64,000 bases of DNA, taken from Pseudobdellovibrionaceae bacterium. GTDB lineage: Bacteria > Bdellovibrionota > Bdellovibrionia > Bdellovibrionales > Bdellovibrionaceae. Positions 17,699 to 25,840 of this stretch are shown piece by piece (the stretch's first letter is position 1; each line of letters begins with the position of its first letter). Location of the stretch: assembly GCA_021731025.1 (NCBI GenBank), contig JAKFYD010000003.1:1-64000 (forward strand), written 5' to 3'. A model generated the notes under the pieces. The model did no database searches, was not told the origin of the DNA, and saw nothing but the letters and a program-made list of their open reading frames with translations. The position numbers were made by a program, and so were the translations under genes.

Positions 17699-19264
17699 AT
17701 GATGAAATTGGTACGTATCGCCTTGATTGGCCCTACTCTTATATTTGCATTGGCCTGTGGAAAAAATTTCCAGGTGAAGTCGCCCCCAACTAAGGGTCTT
17801 TCCCAAGAAACACCTGTGCCTTTTGAAAAAAGGGAAGATGTCGAAGATATCGGGCAATTCTATCGAGTAAAACGCAACCCAAAAAATCCCAGTCTTCCGC
17901 AGCAAGCTCAAAAAGTAAAAATTGCCGACCGTGAATACAGAATCGAAAGAGAACGTCTGCAATTTGCAAATTTAACTTATGACTTTAACGAGAGCCAAAT
18001 GATTTTGCGAGGTCAGGTCCTTCTAAACTCTCAGCTTGAAAATTTCGAGATGAGCGGGAAGATCGAAAACGACATCGTCGATCTCAAGCTGGTCGATCCT
18101 AACTCGCCATTTCGAGATCGTTTAAAAGCCCGCGCGACTTGCTATTCATTAACTCGAAATGAAAAGGGACAATGCCAACGTTTCTTCATCGATTTCTACT
18201 ATTATGATCAAGGGGTCTTTTACACGGAACAATTAATTCCAAAATTAGAATCTCTAATTAAAGAAGAAGAAAAAGAAAAGACTAAAAAACCAGAAGAAGA
18301 AGTTATCGAGAGTGATGAAGTTGGTAATTCCAATCCAGGATTCTTTTCGGTGCAAAACGATCAAGATATTATTGATCTCTACCCTGAAATTGCGAATTCG
18401 CCCGTTGATCCTGTAACTCCAGTTCCCACTCAACCAGCTCCTGTTCCCGAACAGCCGTCACCAACTCCAACCCAACCCCGTCCTCAACCGGTGCCATTGC
18501 CGACGCCTAGTCCACAGAAACCACCAAAAACGCCTGGCAAAAAACCGCCAGCTAAAAAGTCGCGGCCCACAAACCAAGCCGTTGGAGGAGCCAAGGGTGA
18601 AGAAAGTCATCTTCGAAATGCTTCGAATCTCCTTGAGGTTTGGAAACAGTTAGGAAAAAACGCGGGCTTCCAGGTGCTTAACCAAGAAAATGAAAGATAC
18701 TATGGCACTTGGGATATGATTCAATTCATTAAAAAGATGGGCGAGTGGGTTCGCGTCAGCTTCCCCAATCAAACTCTTGCCGTTCGGGATATTTCCAAAA
18801 AAGACGGCGGCCAGTTAGCTAAACATAAAAGCCATAAGGTCGGCTTGGACGCTGATATTGCGTATTTTACGAAAAATAAAAGCCGAATAATGACAACAAT
18901 GATAGATACACGAACCAATCAAGTCAGCAACGACCTGATGCTTGATGAACAATTGAAATTGTTTAAATACATGATTTCTACCGGCGAAGTTCACGTCATC
19001 TTCGTCGACCACCTCATTAAAAAAGCTCTTTGCGAGAAGGCGACCGAATTGGGTGAGGTTAATGGCAATAAGGATAATCCTTTGACGGTGAGAACTTTAA
19101 ACCGATTAGCACCTGATTTTGGTAAAGACAGGGAGCATTCGACTCATTTCCATTTAAGGCTTTTCTGCGGTCCTTATAATCGCGCCTGTAATTTAGGTAA
19201 TCCCGGAGGCCCTGAAACGGGTGATCTTGGAAATCAAGGTCTTGGGTGCGAGGCCGGAAAATAG
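17699..19264 (+). CDS. MepA-like (M74) murein endopeptidase lipoprotein
   Basis: 521 residues. The lipobox (IFALAC, Cys20) implies anchoring to a membrane. Residues 60-180 form an unrecognised N-terminal domain, 235-295 a Pro-rich spacer (PTPTQPRPQPVPLPTPSP), and 300-490 the catalytic part. The catalytic part has KHKSHKVGLDADI (His376, His379, Asp384) and EHSTHFHLRLFC (His480, His483, His485). These match the zinc-binding HxxHxxGxDVDI and DHFHVR motifs of the penicillin-insensitive endopeptidase MepA, which cuts D-Ala-mDAP cross-links of peptidoglycan. The long spacer would let the enzyme reach across the periplasm from a lipid anchor. The start is uncertain (ATG 17699 or 17702; no clear ribosome site). 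Confidence 0.85.
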   Translation: MMKLVRIALIGPTLIFALACGKNFQVKSPPTKGLSQETPVPFEKREDVEDIGQFYRVKRNPKNPSLPQQAQKVKIADREYRIERERLQFANLTYDFNESQMILRGQVLLNSQLENFEMSGKIENDIVDLKLVDPNSPFRDRLKARATCYSLTRNEKGQCQRFFIDFYYYDQGVFYTEQLIPKLESLIKEEEKEKTKKPEEEVIESDEVGNSNPGFFSVQNDQDIIDLYPEIANSPVDPVTPVPTQPAPVPEQPSPTPTQPRPQPVPLPTPSPQKPPKTPGKKPPAKKSRPTNQAVGGAKGEESHLRNASNLLEVWKQLGKNAGFQVLNQENERYYGTWDMIQFIKKMGEWVRVSFPNQTLAVRDISKKDGGQLAKHKSHKVGLDADIAYFTKNKSRIMTTMIDTRTNQVSNDLMLDEQLKLFKYMISTGEVHVIFVDHLIKKALCEKATELGEVNGNKDNPLTVRTLNRLAPDFGKDREHSTHFHLRLFCGPYNRACNLGNPGGPETGDLGNQGLGCEAGK

Positions 19265-19348
19265 ACCAATTCTAGTTTTTAGCCTTTATCCTTGATTTTG
19301 ATCCATTTTAATCATAAACCAAATCCTCAACTCATTGAAAACGGCCAC

Positions 19349-19378
19349 AAAAGAGCAGGTTTTAACCTGACGCCTTTT
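19349..19378 (+). promoter_or_regulatory. leader hairpin upstream of rpmI
   Basis: The perfect inverted repeat CAGGTTTTAACCTG (19356-19369) lies inside a looser stem AAAAG (19349-19353) / CTTTT (19374-19378), just before the rpmI ribosome site. Ribosomal protein operons with L20 are often autoregulated through leader RNA structures (known for rpmI-rplT in other bacteria). A role here is inferred from position. Confidence 0.4.
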
Positions 19379-19392
19379 CGAGGAAGGAAATT

Positions 19393-19584
19393 ATGAAACA
19401 GCGTACGCATTCAGGTGCTAAAAAGCGCCTTCGTCTTCTGTCTGGTGGAAAAGTTAAAAGAAAACAAACCCGCATGCGCCATTTGAACTCTCACATGAGT
19501 TCAAAAGTGAAACGTCAATTGGGTGAAGTGGTTTATGTCGACGATGCAAATATGTATCAAACTCGTCGTCTGTTGGTTTTTTAA
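19393..19584 (+). CDS. rpmI: 50S ribosomal protein L35
   Basis: 63 residues, basic, with the L35 signature KQRTHSGAKKRLRLLSGGKVKRKQ at the N-terminus and HLNSHMSSKVKRQL in the middle. It is a component of the large ribosomal subunit. A strong ribosome site AGGAAGG precedes the ATG. The usual upstream partner infC is not here; instead a lipoprotein gene ends 128 bases before. It is followed after 22 bases by rplT. Confidence 0.95.
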   Translation: MKQRTHSGAKKRLRLLSGGKVKRKQTRMRHLNSHMSSKVKRQLGEVVYVDDANMYQTRRLLVF

Positions 19585-19606
19585 TTTTTAATAAGGAAGA
19601 TGTAAA

Positions 19607-19954
19607 ATGGCTCGCGTAAAATCCGGAAAAACAAATCGTGCTCGTCACAACAAAGTCTTGAAAATGGCGAAAGGTCGCTACTCAGCGAACTCTCGTGCCT
19701 ACACTCACGCGGTGGAAATGAATGACCGCGCGATGGCTTACATGTTCAAACACAGAAAAATGCGTAAACGTCAGTTTCGTGTTCTGTGGAATCAACGAAT
19801 CAACGCTGCTGCCCGCATGAACGGAACGACTTACTCTCGTTTGATGGGTGGATTGTTGAAAGCGGGAATCACTGTTGACCGTAAAAGTTTAGCTGAATTG
19901 GCTGTTAAAGACATGTCAGCTTTCTCTCAACTTTGCACTCACGCTCTGAAATAG
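19607..19954 (+). CDS. rplT: 50S ribosomal protein L20
   Basis: 115 residues, the normal length for L20, with the basic extended N-terminus (MARVKSGKTNRARHNKVLKM) and globular C-terminus. L20 binds 23S rRNA early in 50S assembly and in other bacteria represses its own operon. It forms a unit with rpmI. The next gene, fni, starts 61 bases later on the same strand with no terminator visible between them, so the isoprenoid genes may be co-transcribed with ribosomal protein genes. Confidence 0.96.
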   Translation: MARVKSGKTNRARHNKVLKMAKGRYSANSRAYTHAVEMNDRAMAYMFKHRKMRKRQFRVLWNQRINAAARMNGTTYSRLMGGLLKAGITVDRKSLAELAVKDMSAFSQLCTHALK

Positions 19955-20015
19955 TTCTTGTTTGAAGGACCAAGGGCTTTGCTCTTGGGAAATTCTGAAC
20001 AGGGGGCGTTTAGTT

Positions 20016-21128
20016 ATGGACGAATTCAACGATCAATTCGAGAATCGAAAAAAGGACCATTTACAATGGTCCTTAAACGCAAAAACTCAAACAGAACAAT
20101 TTCGTGAGTTTGATCAAATTCAACTTATTCCTGAAGCTTTGCCTGACCTCGATCTTGAAGAGGTCTCAACAGGTTGTTCCTTTTTAGGGCAAGAACTTTC
20201 AATGCCCATTTTTATCAGTTCGATGACGGCCGGTCATAAGGACTCTTTACAAATCAATCGTCAATTGGCACTTCTTAGCCAGCGAAAAAAAATCATGATG
20301 GGTGTGGGTTCACAGCGGCGAGAGCTGCAAGATCCCGAGGCTCGCCAAGAATGGAAGTCTATTCGGCAATTGGCTCCTAAAGCCCTATTGATGGGAAATT
20401 TAGGAATTTCACAAGCAATTCGTACACCCGTGGATCAAATTCGTGGTTTAGTAGAAAATCTGGAAGCCCAAGCTTTATTCATTCATCTTAATTCTCTTCA
20501 AGAGTGTTTACAAAAAGAAGGAACACCGCTTTTTCGCGGGGGCTGGAAAGCTCTCGAAAAAATCTGTGATGAGGTGGGAGTTCCCGTCATCGTTAAAGAA
20601 GTTGGCTGCGGGATTTCTTCAGAGACCTCGCGACGTCTGATGGAGATTGGTGTTAGGGCCATTGATGTCAGCGGAGCCGGCGGAACTCATTGGGGACGTG
20701 TCGAAACTTTGCGCTACAGCGAAGACGACATTGGAAAAGAAATAGGTGAGAGCTTTGCGGACTGGGGACTGTCGACCGTCGAAAGTTTATTAAGCGCGAA
20801 GGAAGCTGGTTCAGTTAATGTTTGGGCTTCGGGTGGAGTTCGTAATGGGATCGAGGCTTTGAAGCTTCTCGCCATGGGCGCCGAGTTTGTGGGGATGGCC
20901 CGACCTTGGTTGCTGGCTCTGAATGGCAGCAAGGGAAATTCGGATTTTCAGTTGGCTGATGAAAAAATTGCAGTAGAAAACTTAAATCGTTTAGCATTTC
21001 GTCTCCAAAGAGAATTACAAATTGCTTTATTTTGTACGGGTTGTTCAAAGATTGAAGACGTGAAAAAAAAGAAGGTGTGGAAATGGAAAAATCGCTGGCA
21101 GATGTCTTTAAGGGATTCTCGAAGCTAA
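20016..21128 (+). CDS. fni: type 2 isopentenyl-diphosphate isomerase
   Basis: 370 residues, FMN/NADPH-dependent TIM-barrel enzyme that interconverts IPP and DMAPP. Visible family motifs are NRKKDHL at the N-terminus, FISSMTAGH (FMN binding), IMMGVGSQRRE, MGNLGISQ, FIHLNSLQE, VKEVGCGIS, DVSGAGGTHWGRVE and WASGGVRNGIEALKLLAMGA. The start at 20016 has AGGGGG upstream and gives the normal family length; an earlier ATG at 19962 would add 18 unmatched residues. The 3' end overlaps mvaA by 46 bases. This is the terminal step of the mevalonate operon. Confidence 0.95.
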   Translation: MDEFNDQFENRKKDHLQWSLNAKTQTEQFREFDQIQLIPEALPDLDLEEVSTGCSFLGQELSMPIFISSMTAGHKDSLQINRQLALLSQRKKIMMGVGSQRRELQDPEARQEWKSIRQLAPKALLMGNLGISQAIRTPVDQIRGLVENLEAQALFIHLNSLQECLQKEGTPLFRGGWKALEKICDEVGVPVIVKEVGCGISSETSRRLMEIGVRAIDVSGAGGTHWGRVETLRYSEDDIGKEIGESFADWGLSTVESLLSAKEAGSVNVWASGGVRNGIEALKLLAMGAEFVGMARPWLLALNGSKGNSDFQLADEKIAVENLNRLAFRLQRELQIALFCTGCSKIEDVKKKKVWKWKNRWQMSLRDSRS

Positions 21129-22378
21129 ATCGCGAAGATCGATTGCGAGCTCTTCTGGACACAGGACTTTTACAAGAAGCCGACCTCAATTATTTAGCCA
21201 CGGGTGGGCTAAAAGATTTTTCATTGGGTGAAAAGTTTATCGAAAATGTGATTGGTTACTTTCAATTGCCACTCGGGGTAGCTACAAATTTTCGTATTGA
21301 TGAAAAAGATTATCTGATTCCCATGGCCGTCGAAGAGACCTCCATCGTTGCAGCTGCCAGTAAAACTGCAAAATGGGTTCGTGAAAACGGATTCATTTTT
21401 ACCGAAGTTATTGGCAATGAAATCATCGGGCAAATCCAATTTGCACGAGTTAAGAATTTTGAAAAATTCACGGACATTATTACACGTAATAAAAAAAATC
21501 TTATCGACACTGTGAATGCGGAAGTAGCTTTCGGATTAGTTCGTCGAGGCGGCGGAGTTAAAGATATAAAAATACGTTCAGTGCCACGACCTGAAGGCGA
21601 TCTTATGGGCGTCGTGCATATTTTGATGGATGCTTGCGATGCGATGGGTGCCAATATTATCAATCAAGTCTGCGAATATTTGAAGGGACCTCTCGAAAGT
21701 TTGACCGGTGAAACTGTCACTATGTGTATCCTTTCAAACTTGGTGGATTCAAAAATCACTCGCGCGACGGTGACTTTGAAAAATGTAGATCCTGAACTAG
21801 CCGAAAAAATTCAGGAAGCTTCGCTGTTTGCTCAACAAGATCCTTACCGAGCAGCAACCAATAACAAAGGCGTTTTGAATGGCATTGATCCTATTTTGAT
21901 TGCGACAGGAAATGACTGGCGTGCGGTTGAAGCTGGAATCCATGCCTATGCAGCTAAAGATGGGCAGTATCGTTCGGTGACCCAATGGAAACGGTCCGGC
22001 GCAAATTTAATTGGAACTTTCGAGGCTCCTTTGGTTGTAGGTACCGTGGGTGGAGTAACGACTTTACATCCGACGGCTTCAATGTGTTTGCGTTTACTGA
22101 ATGTGACTTCGGCAAATGAACTTTCACGAGTGATCGCTGCGGTTGGCTTGGTTCAGAATTTAGGTGCACTGAGAGCATTAACAACTGTCGGCATCATTGA
22201 AGGCCATATGAAACTGCATATTAAAAATTTAAGCCTTGGGGCCGGAGCTCGTGAAAACGAAATTCCCGAGCTGCAAAGAAAACTTGAAGAAATCTTGTTT
22301 ACTCGTAAAAGAATTTCTTTAAGTCATGCTGTTGAAGTTTTGAAAGAAATTCGCGAGCAGAAAGTCAGTCCAAACTGA
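21083..22378 (+). CDS. mvaA: HMG-CoA reductase, class II
   Basis: 431 residues, near the usual class II length. It reduces HMG-CoA to mevalonate with NAD(P)H. Motifs seen: IPMAVEETSIVAAASKTA (catalytic Glu region), MDACDAMGANIINQVCE, LVGTVGGVTTLHPTA and GHMKLHIKNL with the catalytic His near the C-terminus. No membrane domain, as expected for class II. The ATG at 21083 has GAAGG seven bases upstream; GTG at 21077 is possible. The overlap with fni upstream and the next start 8 bases after the stop indicate one polycistronic message. HMG-CoA synthase is not in this window. Confidence 0.94.
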   Translation: MEKSLADVFKGFSKLNREDRLRALLDTGLLQEADLNYLATGGLKDFSLGEKFIENVIGYFQLPLGVATNFRIDEKDYLIPMAVEETSIVAAASKTAKWVRENGFIFTEVIGNEIIGQIQFARVKNFEKFTDIITRNKKNLIDTVNAEVAFGLVRRGGGVKDIKIRSVPRPEGDLMGVVHILMDACDAMGANIINQVCEYLKGPLESLTGETVTMCILSNLVDSKITRATVTLKNVDPELAEKIQEASLFAQQDPYRAATNNKGVLNGIDPILIATGNDWRAVEAGIHAYAAKDGQYRSVTQWKRSGANLIGTFEAPLVVGTVGGVTTLHPTASMCLRLLNVTSANELSRVIAAVGLVQNLGALRALTTVGIIEGHMKLHIKNLSLGAGARENEIPELQRKLEEILFTRKRISLSHAVEVLKEIREQKVSPN

Positions 22379-22386
22379 GGTAGCCA

Positions 22387-23334
22387 TTGGCAAGTTGGAG
22401 TCTTCAAGTTCCCAGTAAAACTTTTGTCCTCGGTGAATACGCGGTGCTTGAAGGTGGACCTTGCTTAGGCGCAGCAACTTCCCCTTGTTTTGAAATGGTT
22501 TTCAGGGAGTCGGATCGCATTCAGACTTTGCCAGCAGGGATTCATCCTGACTCACCGGCCGGAAATTTTTTTTCTGATCATAAAAATATTTTTGAAACTT
22601 TTGACGGAAAATTTTTTGATCCCTTAGCGGGCATGGGTGGCTTTGGCGCATCCACTGCACAGTATTTAGGCCTCTGGGGTTTTCGAGAGATGGTTATCAA
22701 AAAGCGATCTTACGAAGACCTTTTAAAATCGGCTTCAATCAAAGAAATGATCCACGAATACCGCAATTTTTCCAGTCGGAAAAATGGGCGAGTTCCCAGT
22801 GGTGCAGATTTAGTCATGCAACTTTTTGGTGGATTCACTTGGATCAATTCTTCGTCTTGGGAAGTGCAAAAGTTGAATTGGCCTTGGTCTGATCAAATTG
22901 GTTTTTTTATATCGACGGGCAATAAGGTTTCGACCCATACTCACTTGCAAGATCTCAGCGATTTTAATCCCAGCGAATTATTTCGAGTCCTGCAGCAGTC
23001 TCGTTCGGATTTAAAAGCGAAGAAAGCTGATCACTGGTTAGAGTCCATTGGGTACTACTCGCAAGCACTTGGTTTGCTGGGATTGGTTGCCCCTGAAACT
23101 TTGGCCTTGGTACAAACTCTGCGAAGTTGGCCAGGGGTTAAAGCAGCAAAGGGCTGCGGAGCAATGGGCGCTGATGTGGTCTTCTGTGTTGTTGATTCGA
23201 TGGGTGAAGAGGAGTTTCAGAGTCATGCTTTAAAAAATCAGCTTCGCATTGTTGCTTCGACAAAAAATTTTTCGCTTGGCCTGACGATGAAAAATGCAGA
23301 AGTTTCTAAAACGGGTGAGCTGAGTCATGATTGA
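22387..23334 (+). CDS. GHMP kinase, probable phosphomevalonate kinase
   Basis: 315 residues. The N-terminal GHMP motif is PSKTFVLGEYAVLEGGP. The ATP-loop is the non-standard GMGGFGASTAQYLG instead of PxxxGLGSSAA. A SGADLVMQLFGG segment and the C-terminal AKGCGAMGADVVFCVV complete the fold. By elimination (mevalonate kinase and diphosphomevalonate decarboxylase are the next two genes) it should phosphorylate mevalonate-5-phosphate. The start is TTG at 22387 with GAGG six bases upstream, overlapping the mvaA stop. Its 3' end overlaps the next gene by 8 bases. The exact kinase step is inferred from operon completeness. Confidence 0.8.
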   Translation: MASWSLQVPSKTFVLGEYAVLEGGPCLGAATSPCFEMVFRESDRIQTLPAGIHPDSPAGNFFSDHKNIFETFDGKFFDPLAGMGGFGASTAQYLGLWGFREMVIKKRSYEDLLKSASIKEMIHEYRNFSSRKNGRVPSGADLVMQLFGGFTWINSSSWEVQKLNWPWSDQIGFFISTGNKVSTHTHLQDLSDFNPSELFRVLQQSRSDLKAKKADHWLESIGYYSQALGLLGLVAPETLALVQTLRSWPGVKAAKGCGAMGADVVFCVVDSMGEEEFQSHALKNQLRIVASTKNFSLGLTMKNAEVSKTGELSHD

Positions 23335-24283
23335 AGTTTCGGCTCCTTCTAATATTGCTTTAATTAAATACATGGGAAAGCAAAATTCCAAATCGAATCT
23401 TCCCACGAATGCTTCTTTGTCTTACACCTTAGAAAAATTGCGCACGACTGTGGTGCTTGAAGAGGTTTCTTCCTCGCAAGATGAATGGATTCCATTGAGC
23501 GGTGAGGATTTTTTTAAGATCGAGCTTTCAGAAAAAGGGAAGGAAAAATTTCTATCTCATTTGCAAAGAATGAAGACGAATCTGCAGCTGTCGGGATTTT
23601 ATCGAGTAGCTTCGGCCAATAATTTTCCTTCGGATGCCGGCCTAGCTAGCAGTGCATCCAGTTTTGCGGCTTTGACCTTGGCTTGCTATGATATGAAACG
23701 CCAAAAGAATCCGTCCATCAATATTTCAATGGAAAAATTGGCCGAGCTCAGTCGCCAGGGATCGGGATCTTCTTGTCGATCTTTTTTCTCGCCGTGGTCT
23801 ATTTGGGATCAGCAAGGAGCTCGTGAGATTTCATTGCCGATTCAAAATTTACATCATTTTGTTTTGGTTTATGAAAGCCGCGCGAAAAAAGTTTCGTCTT
23901 CCGAAGCTCATCTGCGAGTGTTGAGCAGCCCTTTTTTTGCGAAAGATAGCTCTGGCTTACCACGTGTCGAAAGGGCTGAAAAAAGATTAGAGCAGTTGAT
24001 TCATTCCTTTCAAGAAAGGCACTGGGAAAAAAGTTTTGAAATTTGTTGGGACGAATTTTGGGATATGCATGAACTTTTTCACACCAGTGAACCCTCTTTC
24101 AGTTACTTGAATGAAGAAGTCAAAATTGTTTTGAAGAGGATGAAAGAACGCTGGCAGAAAGAAAAGGTTGGACCTTTGATCACTCTGGATGCGGGTCCGA
24201 ATATTCACTGCCTTTTTCGCGAAGAGGACACCGATCTCGCAAAATCTTGGCAGCAGGAATTTCAACCGCGGGGAATGGCGTGA
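23327..24283 (+). CDS. mvaD: diphosphomevalonate decarboxylase
   Basis: 318 residues, typical for the family. It converts mevalonate diphosphate to IPP with ATP and release of CO2. Signature stretches are PSNIALIKYMGKQNSKSNLP, NNFPSDAGLASSASSFAAL (ATP loop) and ELSRQGSGSSCRSFF with the catalytic Ser/Arg region. The ATG overlaps the preceding kinase stop, and its own stop (TGA 24281-24283) shares a base with the mevalonate kinase start, so translation is coupled on both sides. Confidence 0.94.
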   Translation: MIEVSAPSNIALIKYMGKQNSKSNLPTNASLSYTLEKLRTTVVLEEVSSSQDEWIPLSGEDFFKIELSEKGKEKFLSHLQRMKTNLQLSGFYRVASANNFPSDAGLASSASSFAALTLACYDMKRQKNPSINISMEKLAELSRQGSGSSCRSFFSPWSIWDQQGAREISLPIQNLHHFVLVYESRAKKVSSSEAHLRVLSSPFFAKDSSGLPRVERAEKRLEQLIHSFQERHWEKSFEICWDEFWDMHELFHTSEPSFSYLNEEVKIVLKRMKERWQKEKVGPLITLDAGPNIHCLFREEDTDLAKSWQQEFQPRGMA

Positions 24284-25179
24284 TGATGAAGAGCTTTAAG
24301 ACTCGCACCTATGGGAAGTGGATTCTAGCTGGTGAACATGCGGTTCTGCGTGGTTGCCCCGCTTTGGTTTTTCCTTTGAAATCTCGTCATCTAGATTTTC
24401 AATTCACACCCCAAAAATTGGACTCGCTCGAGTTGCGTCTTCATGGCAGTTACGGGAAAGAACTTGAATTGCTTTTTAGAGGTGTCCTTGAAAAAGCGAT
24501 GGATCTTAAAAAAGTATCAAAGAATGAACTGCAAGGAATCGTTGAAATCACAAGCAGCTTACCCATCGGCGCCGGCTTAGGCGCTTCGGCTTCCCTGTGT
24601 GTTGCCTTGACTCGGTGGTTTCAAGCCGAAGGATTAGTGGATAAAAATGAAAGTCATGAATTTGCACGGCAGTTGGAAAATCTTTTTCATGGAGAAAGCA
24701 GTGGAGTTGATATCGCTATCGTCACAGAAGAGCGGGGACTTATTTACTCGAAGGGGGGAAGTTTTGATTTTTTCCAACCCCAATGGTCTCCGCAACTTTA
24801 CATTTCCTTCTGTGGCCAGCGAGGCATGACCTACGAATGTGTTAATCAGGTTAAAAGCCTTATTGAAACTGAGCCCGCGAAAGCGAACGAAATTGATCAA
24901 CGTATGAAAAAATCAGTCGAGATTTGCATCCAAGCTTTTTCTACTTCAGAGGTGGAAGGTTTTGGTAAATTAAAAACGGCAATTCAGTTGGCGGCATCTT
25001 GTTTTGAAGATTGGGGTTTAACTAAGGGCGAGGTCACAGCTCATATGAATCTCCTGAGATCCAAAGGTGCGGTTGCCGTAAAACCCACAGGATCAGGCGG
25101 AGGAGGTTACGTGTTGAGTTTATGGAACCAACCTGTCCCTAGCGACCTCGAAGAAAAATTGATTCCTTGTTTTAAATAG
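24283..25179 (+). CDS. mevalonate kinase
   Basis: 298 residues. GHMP kinase with GKWILAGEHAVLRGCPA at the N-terminus, the ATP loop SSLPIGAGLGASASLCVAL, the GESSGVDIAI substrate segment and VKPTGSGGGGYVLSL at the C-terminus. It phosphorylates mevalonate. The start is ATG at 24283 or 24286, directly at the mvaD stop; an upstream ATG at 24247 would lie deep in mvaD. This is the last gene of the mevalonate run; a 100-base gap with an inverted repeat follows. Order in the pathway: mvaA, mevalonate kinase, phosphomevalonate kinase, mvaD, fni. Confidence 0.9.
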   Translation: MMKSFKTRTYGKWILAGEHAVLRGCPALVFPLKSRHLDFQFTPQKLDSLELRLHGSYGKELELLFRGVLEKAMDLKKVSKNELQGIVEITSSLPIGAGLGASASLCVALTRWFQAEGLVDKNESHEFARQLENLFHGESSGVDIAIVTEERGLIYSKGGSFDFFQPQWSPQLYISFCGQRGMTYECVNQVKSLIETEPAKANEIDQRMKKSVEICIQAFSTSEVEGFGKLKTAIQLAASCFEDWGLTKGEVTAHMNLLRSKGAVAVKPTGSGGGGYVLSLWNQPVPSDLEEKLIPCFK

Positions 25180-25204
25180 GCGTGCTGATAATTCCGGTGA
25201 AATC

Positions 25205-25219
25205 GTCTCAAAATGAGAA
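25205..25219. promoter_or_regulatory. GTCTC-N5-GAGA(A) inverted repeat
   Basis: GTCTC AAAAT GAGAA, 61 bases before the preferred start of the lipoprotein-like gene at 25280. The 15-base core ATCGTCTCAAAATGA at 25202-25216 is repeated exactly at 55966-55980, each time followed by AATGTTT. See the findings for related sites at 46165 and 50178. Confidence 0.45.
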
Positions 25220-25279
25220 ATGTTTAAGATATTTTTTTCATTATCGTCGATCTTAGTTACAATCAAGGTCGGGGGATTG

Positions 25280-25840
25280 ATGAGAGTTTTTGCCTTTTTA
25301 GGAATCGCGTTCTCTTGTCTTTTTCTTTACAGCAATTGTTCTGGCTTTAATAGCCTCAATACTTGGACAACAAGTTTATCATCATCTTCATTTCTTGCTC
25401 CACAGTCATCAACGCCGGGATTATTTAAAATCGAGCGAAATGCTATTAAAATTCTTCCCTATGATATTCGAATTAATAAATTAAAATCGTTAGTCGGTAG
25501 CGAAGATTCAAGTTTATACACTAAATTAGAATCCAAAAGAATCGAACTGGGTGCCTATGACTACGCGAAAGGGGCCGGCCAAGATTTAACCTGGATTGAT
25601 TCTCGTTTAACGGCATGGACCGAAGGGCTGCAGCCGTACTGTTCATCGCCACTGTTGCGGTCTAAATTTCCTTTTCCCCAGTCTGCAATGATGTTCATTG
25701 AAACGGCCATGGGGCGGGATGTGAATAGCCAAGATCAAAGTAATATCGCTGAAATAACTGCCGCTAATATTTCGAATGAAATGCGATTGGAACTGCTTTG
25801 TTATGTGACGCTTTCTTCATTGGAGTTTGTTGCCAAATGA
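25280..25840 (+). CDS. putative exported lipoprotein
   Basis: 186 residues from the ATG at 25280, chosen because GGGGG precedes it and the result is a clean signal peptide (MRVFAFLGIAFSCLFLYSNC). The residue before the Cys is Asn, not the usual Ala/Gly/Ser, so lipidation is probable only if this lineage tolerates YSNC lipoboxes. The mature part has no known motif. The gene overlaps the cytochrome-like gene by ATGA (25837-25840). It probably supplies an accessory subunit to the following two exported proteins. Confidence 0.65.
   Translation: MRVFAFLGIAFSCLFLYSNCSGFNSLNTWTTSLSSSSFLAPQSSTPGLFKIERNAIKILPYDIRINKLKSLVGSEDSSLYTKLESKRIELGAYDYAKGAGQDLTWIDSRLTAWTEGLQPYCSSPLLRSKFPFPQSAMMFIETAMGRDVNSQDQSNIAEITAANISNEMRLELLCYVTLSSLEFVAK

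Noticed and set aside
17695-17700. TATAAT as promoter of the M74-like gene
   Set aside because: It overlaps the start codon and no -35 lies at 16-18 bases; transcription would start after the ATG.
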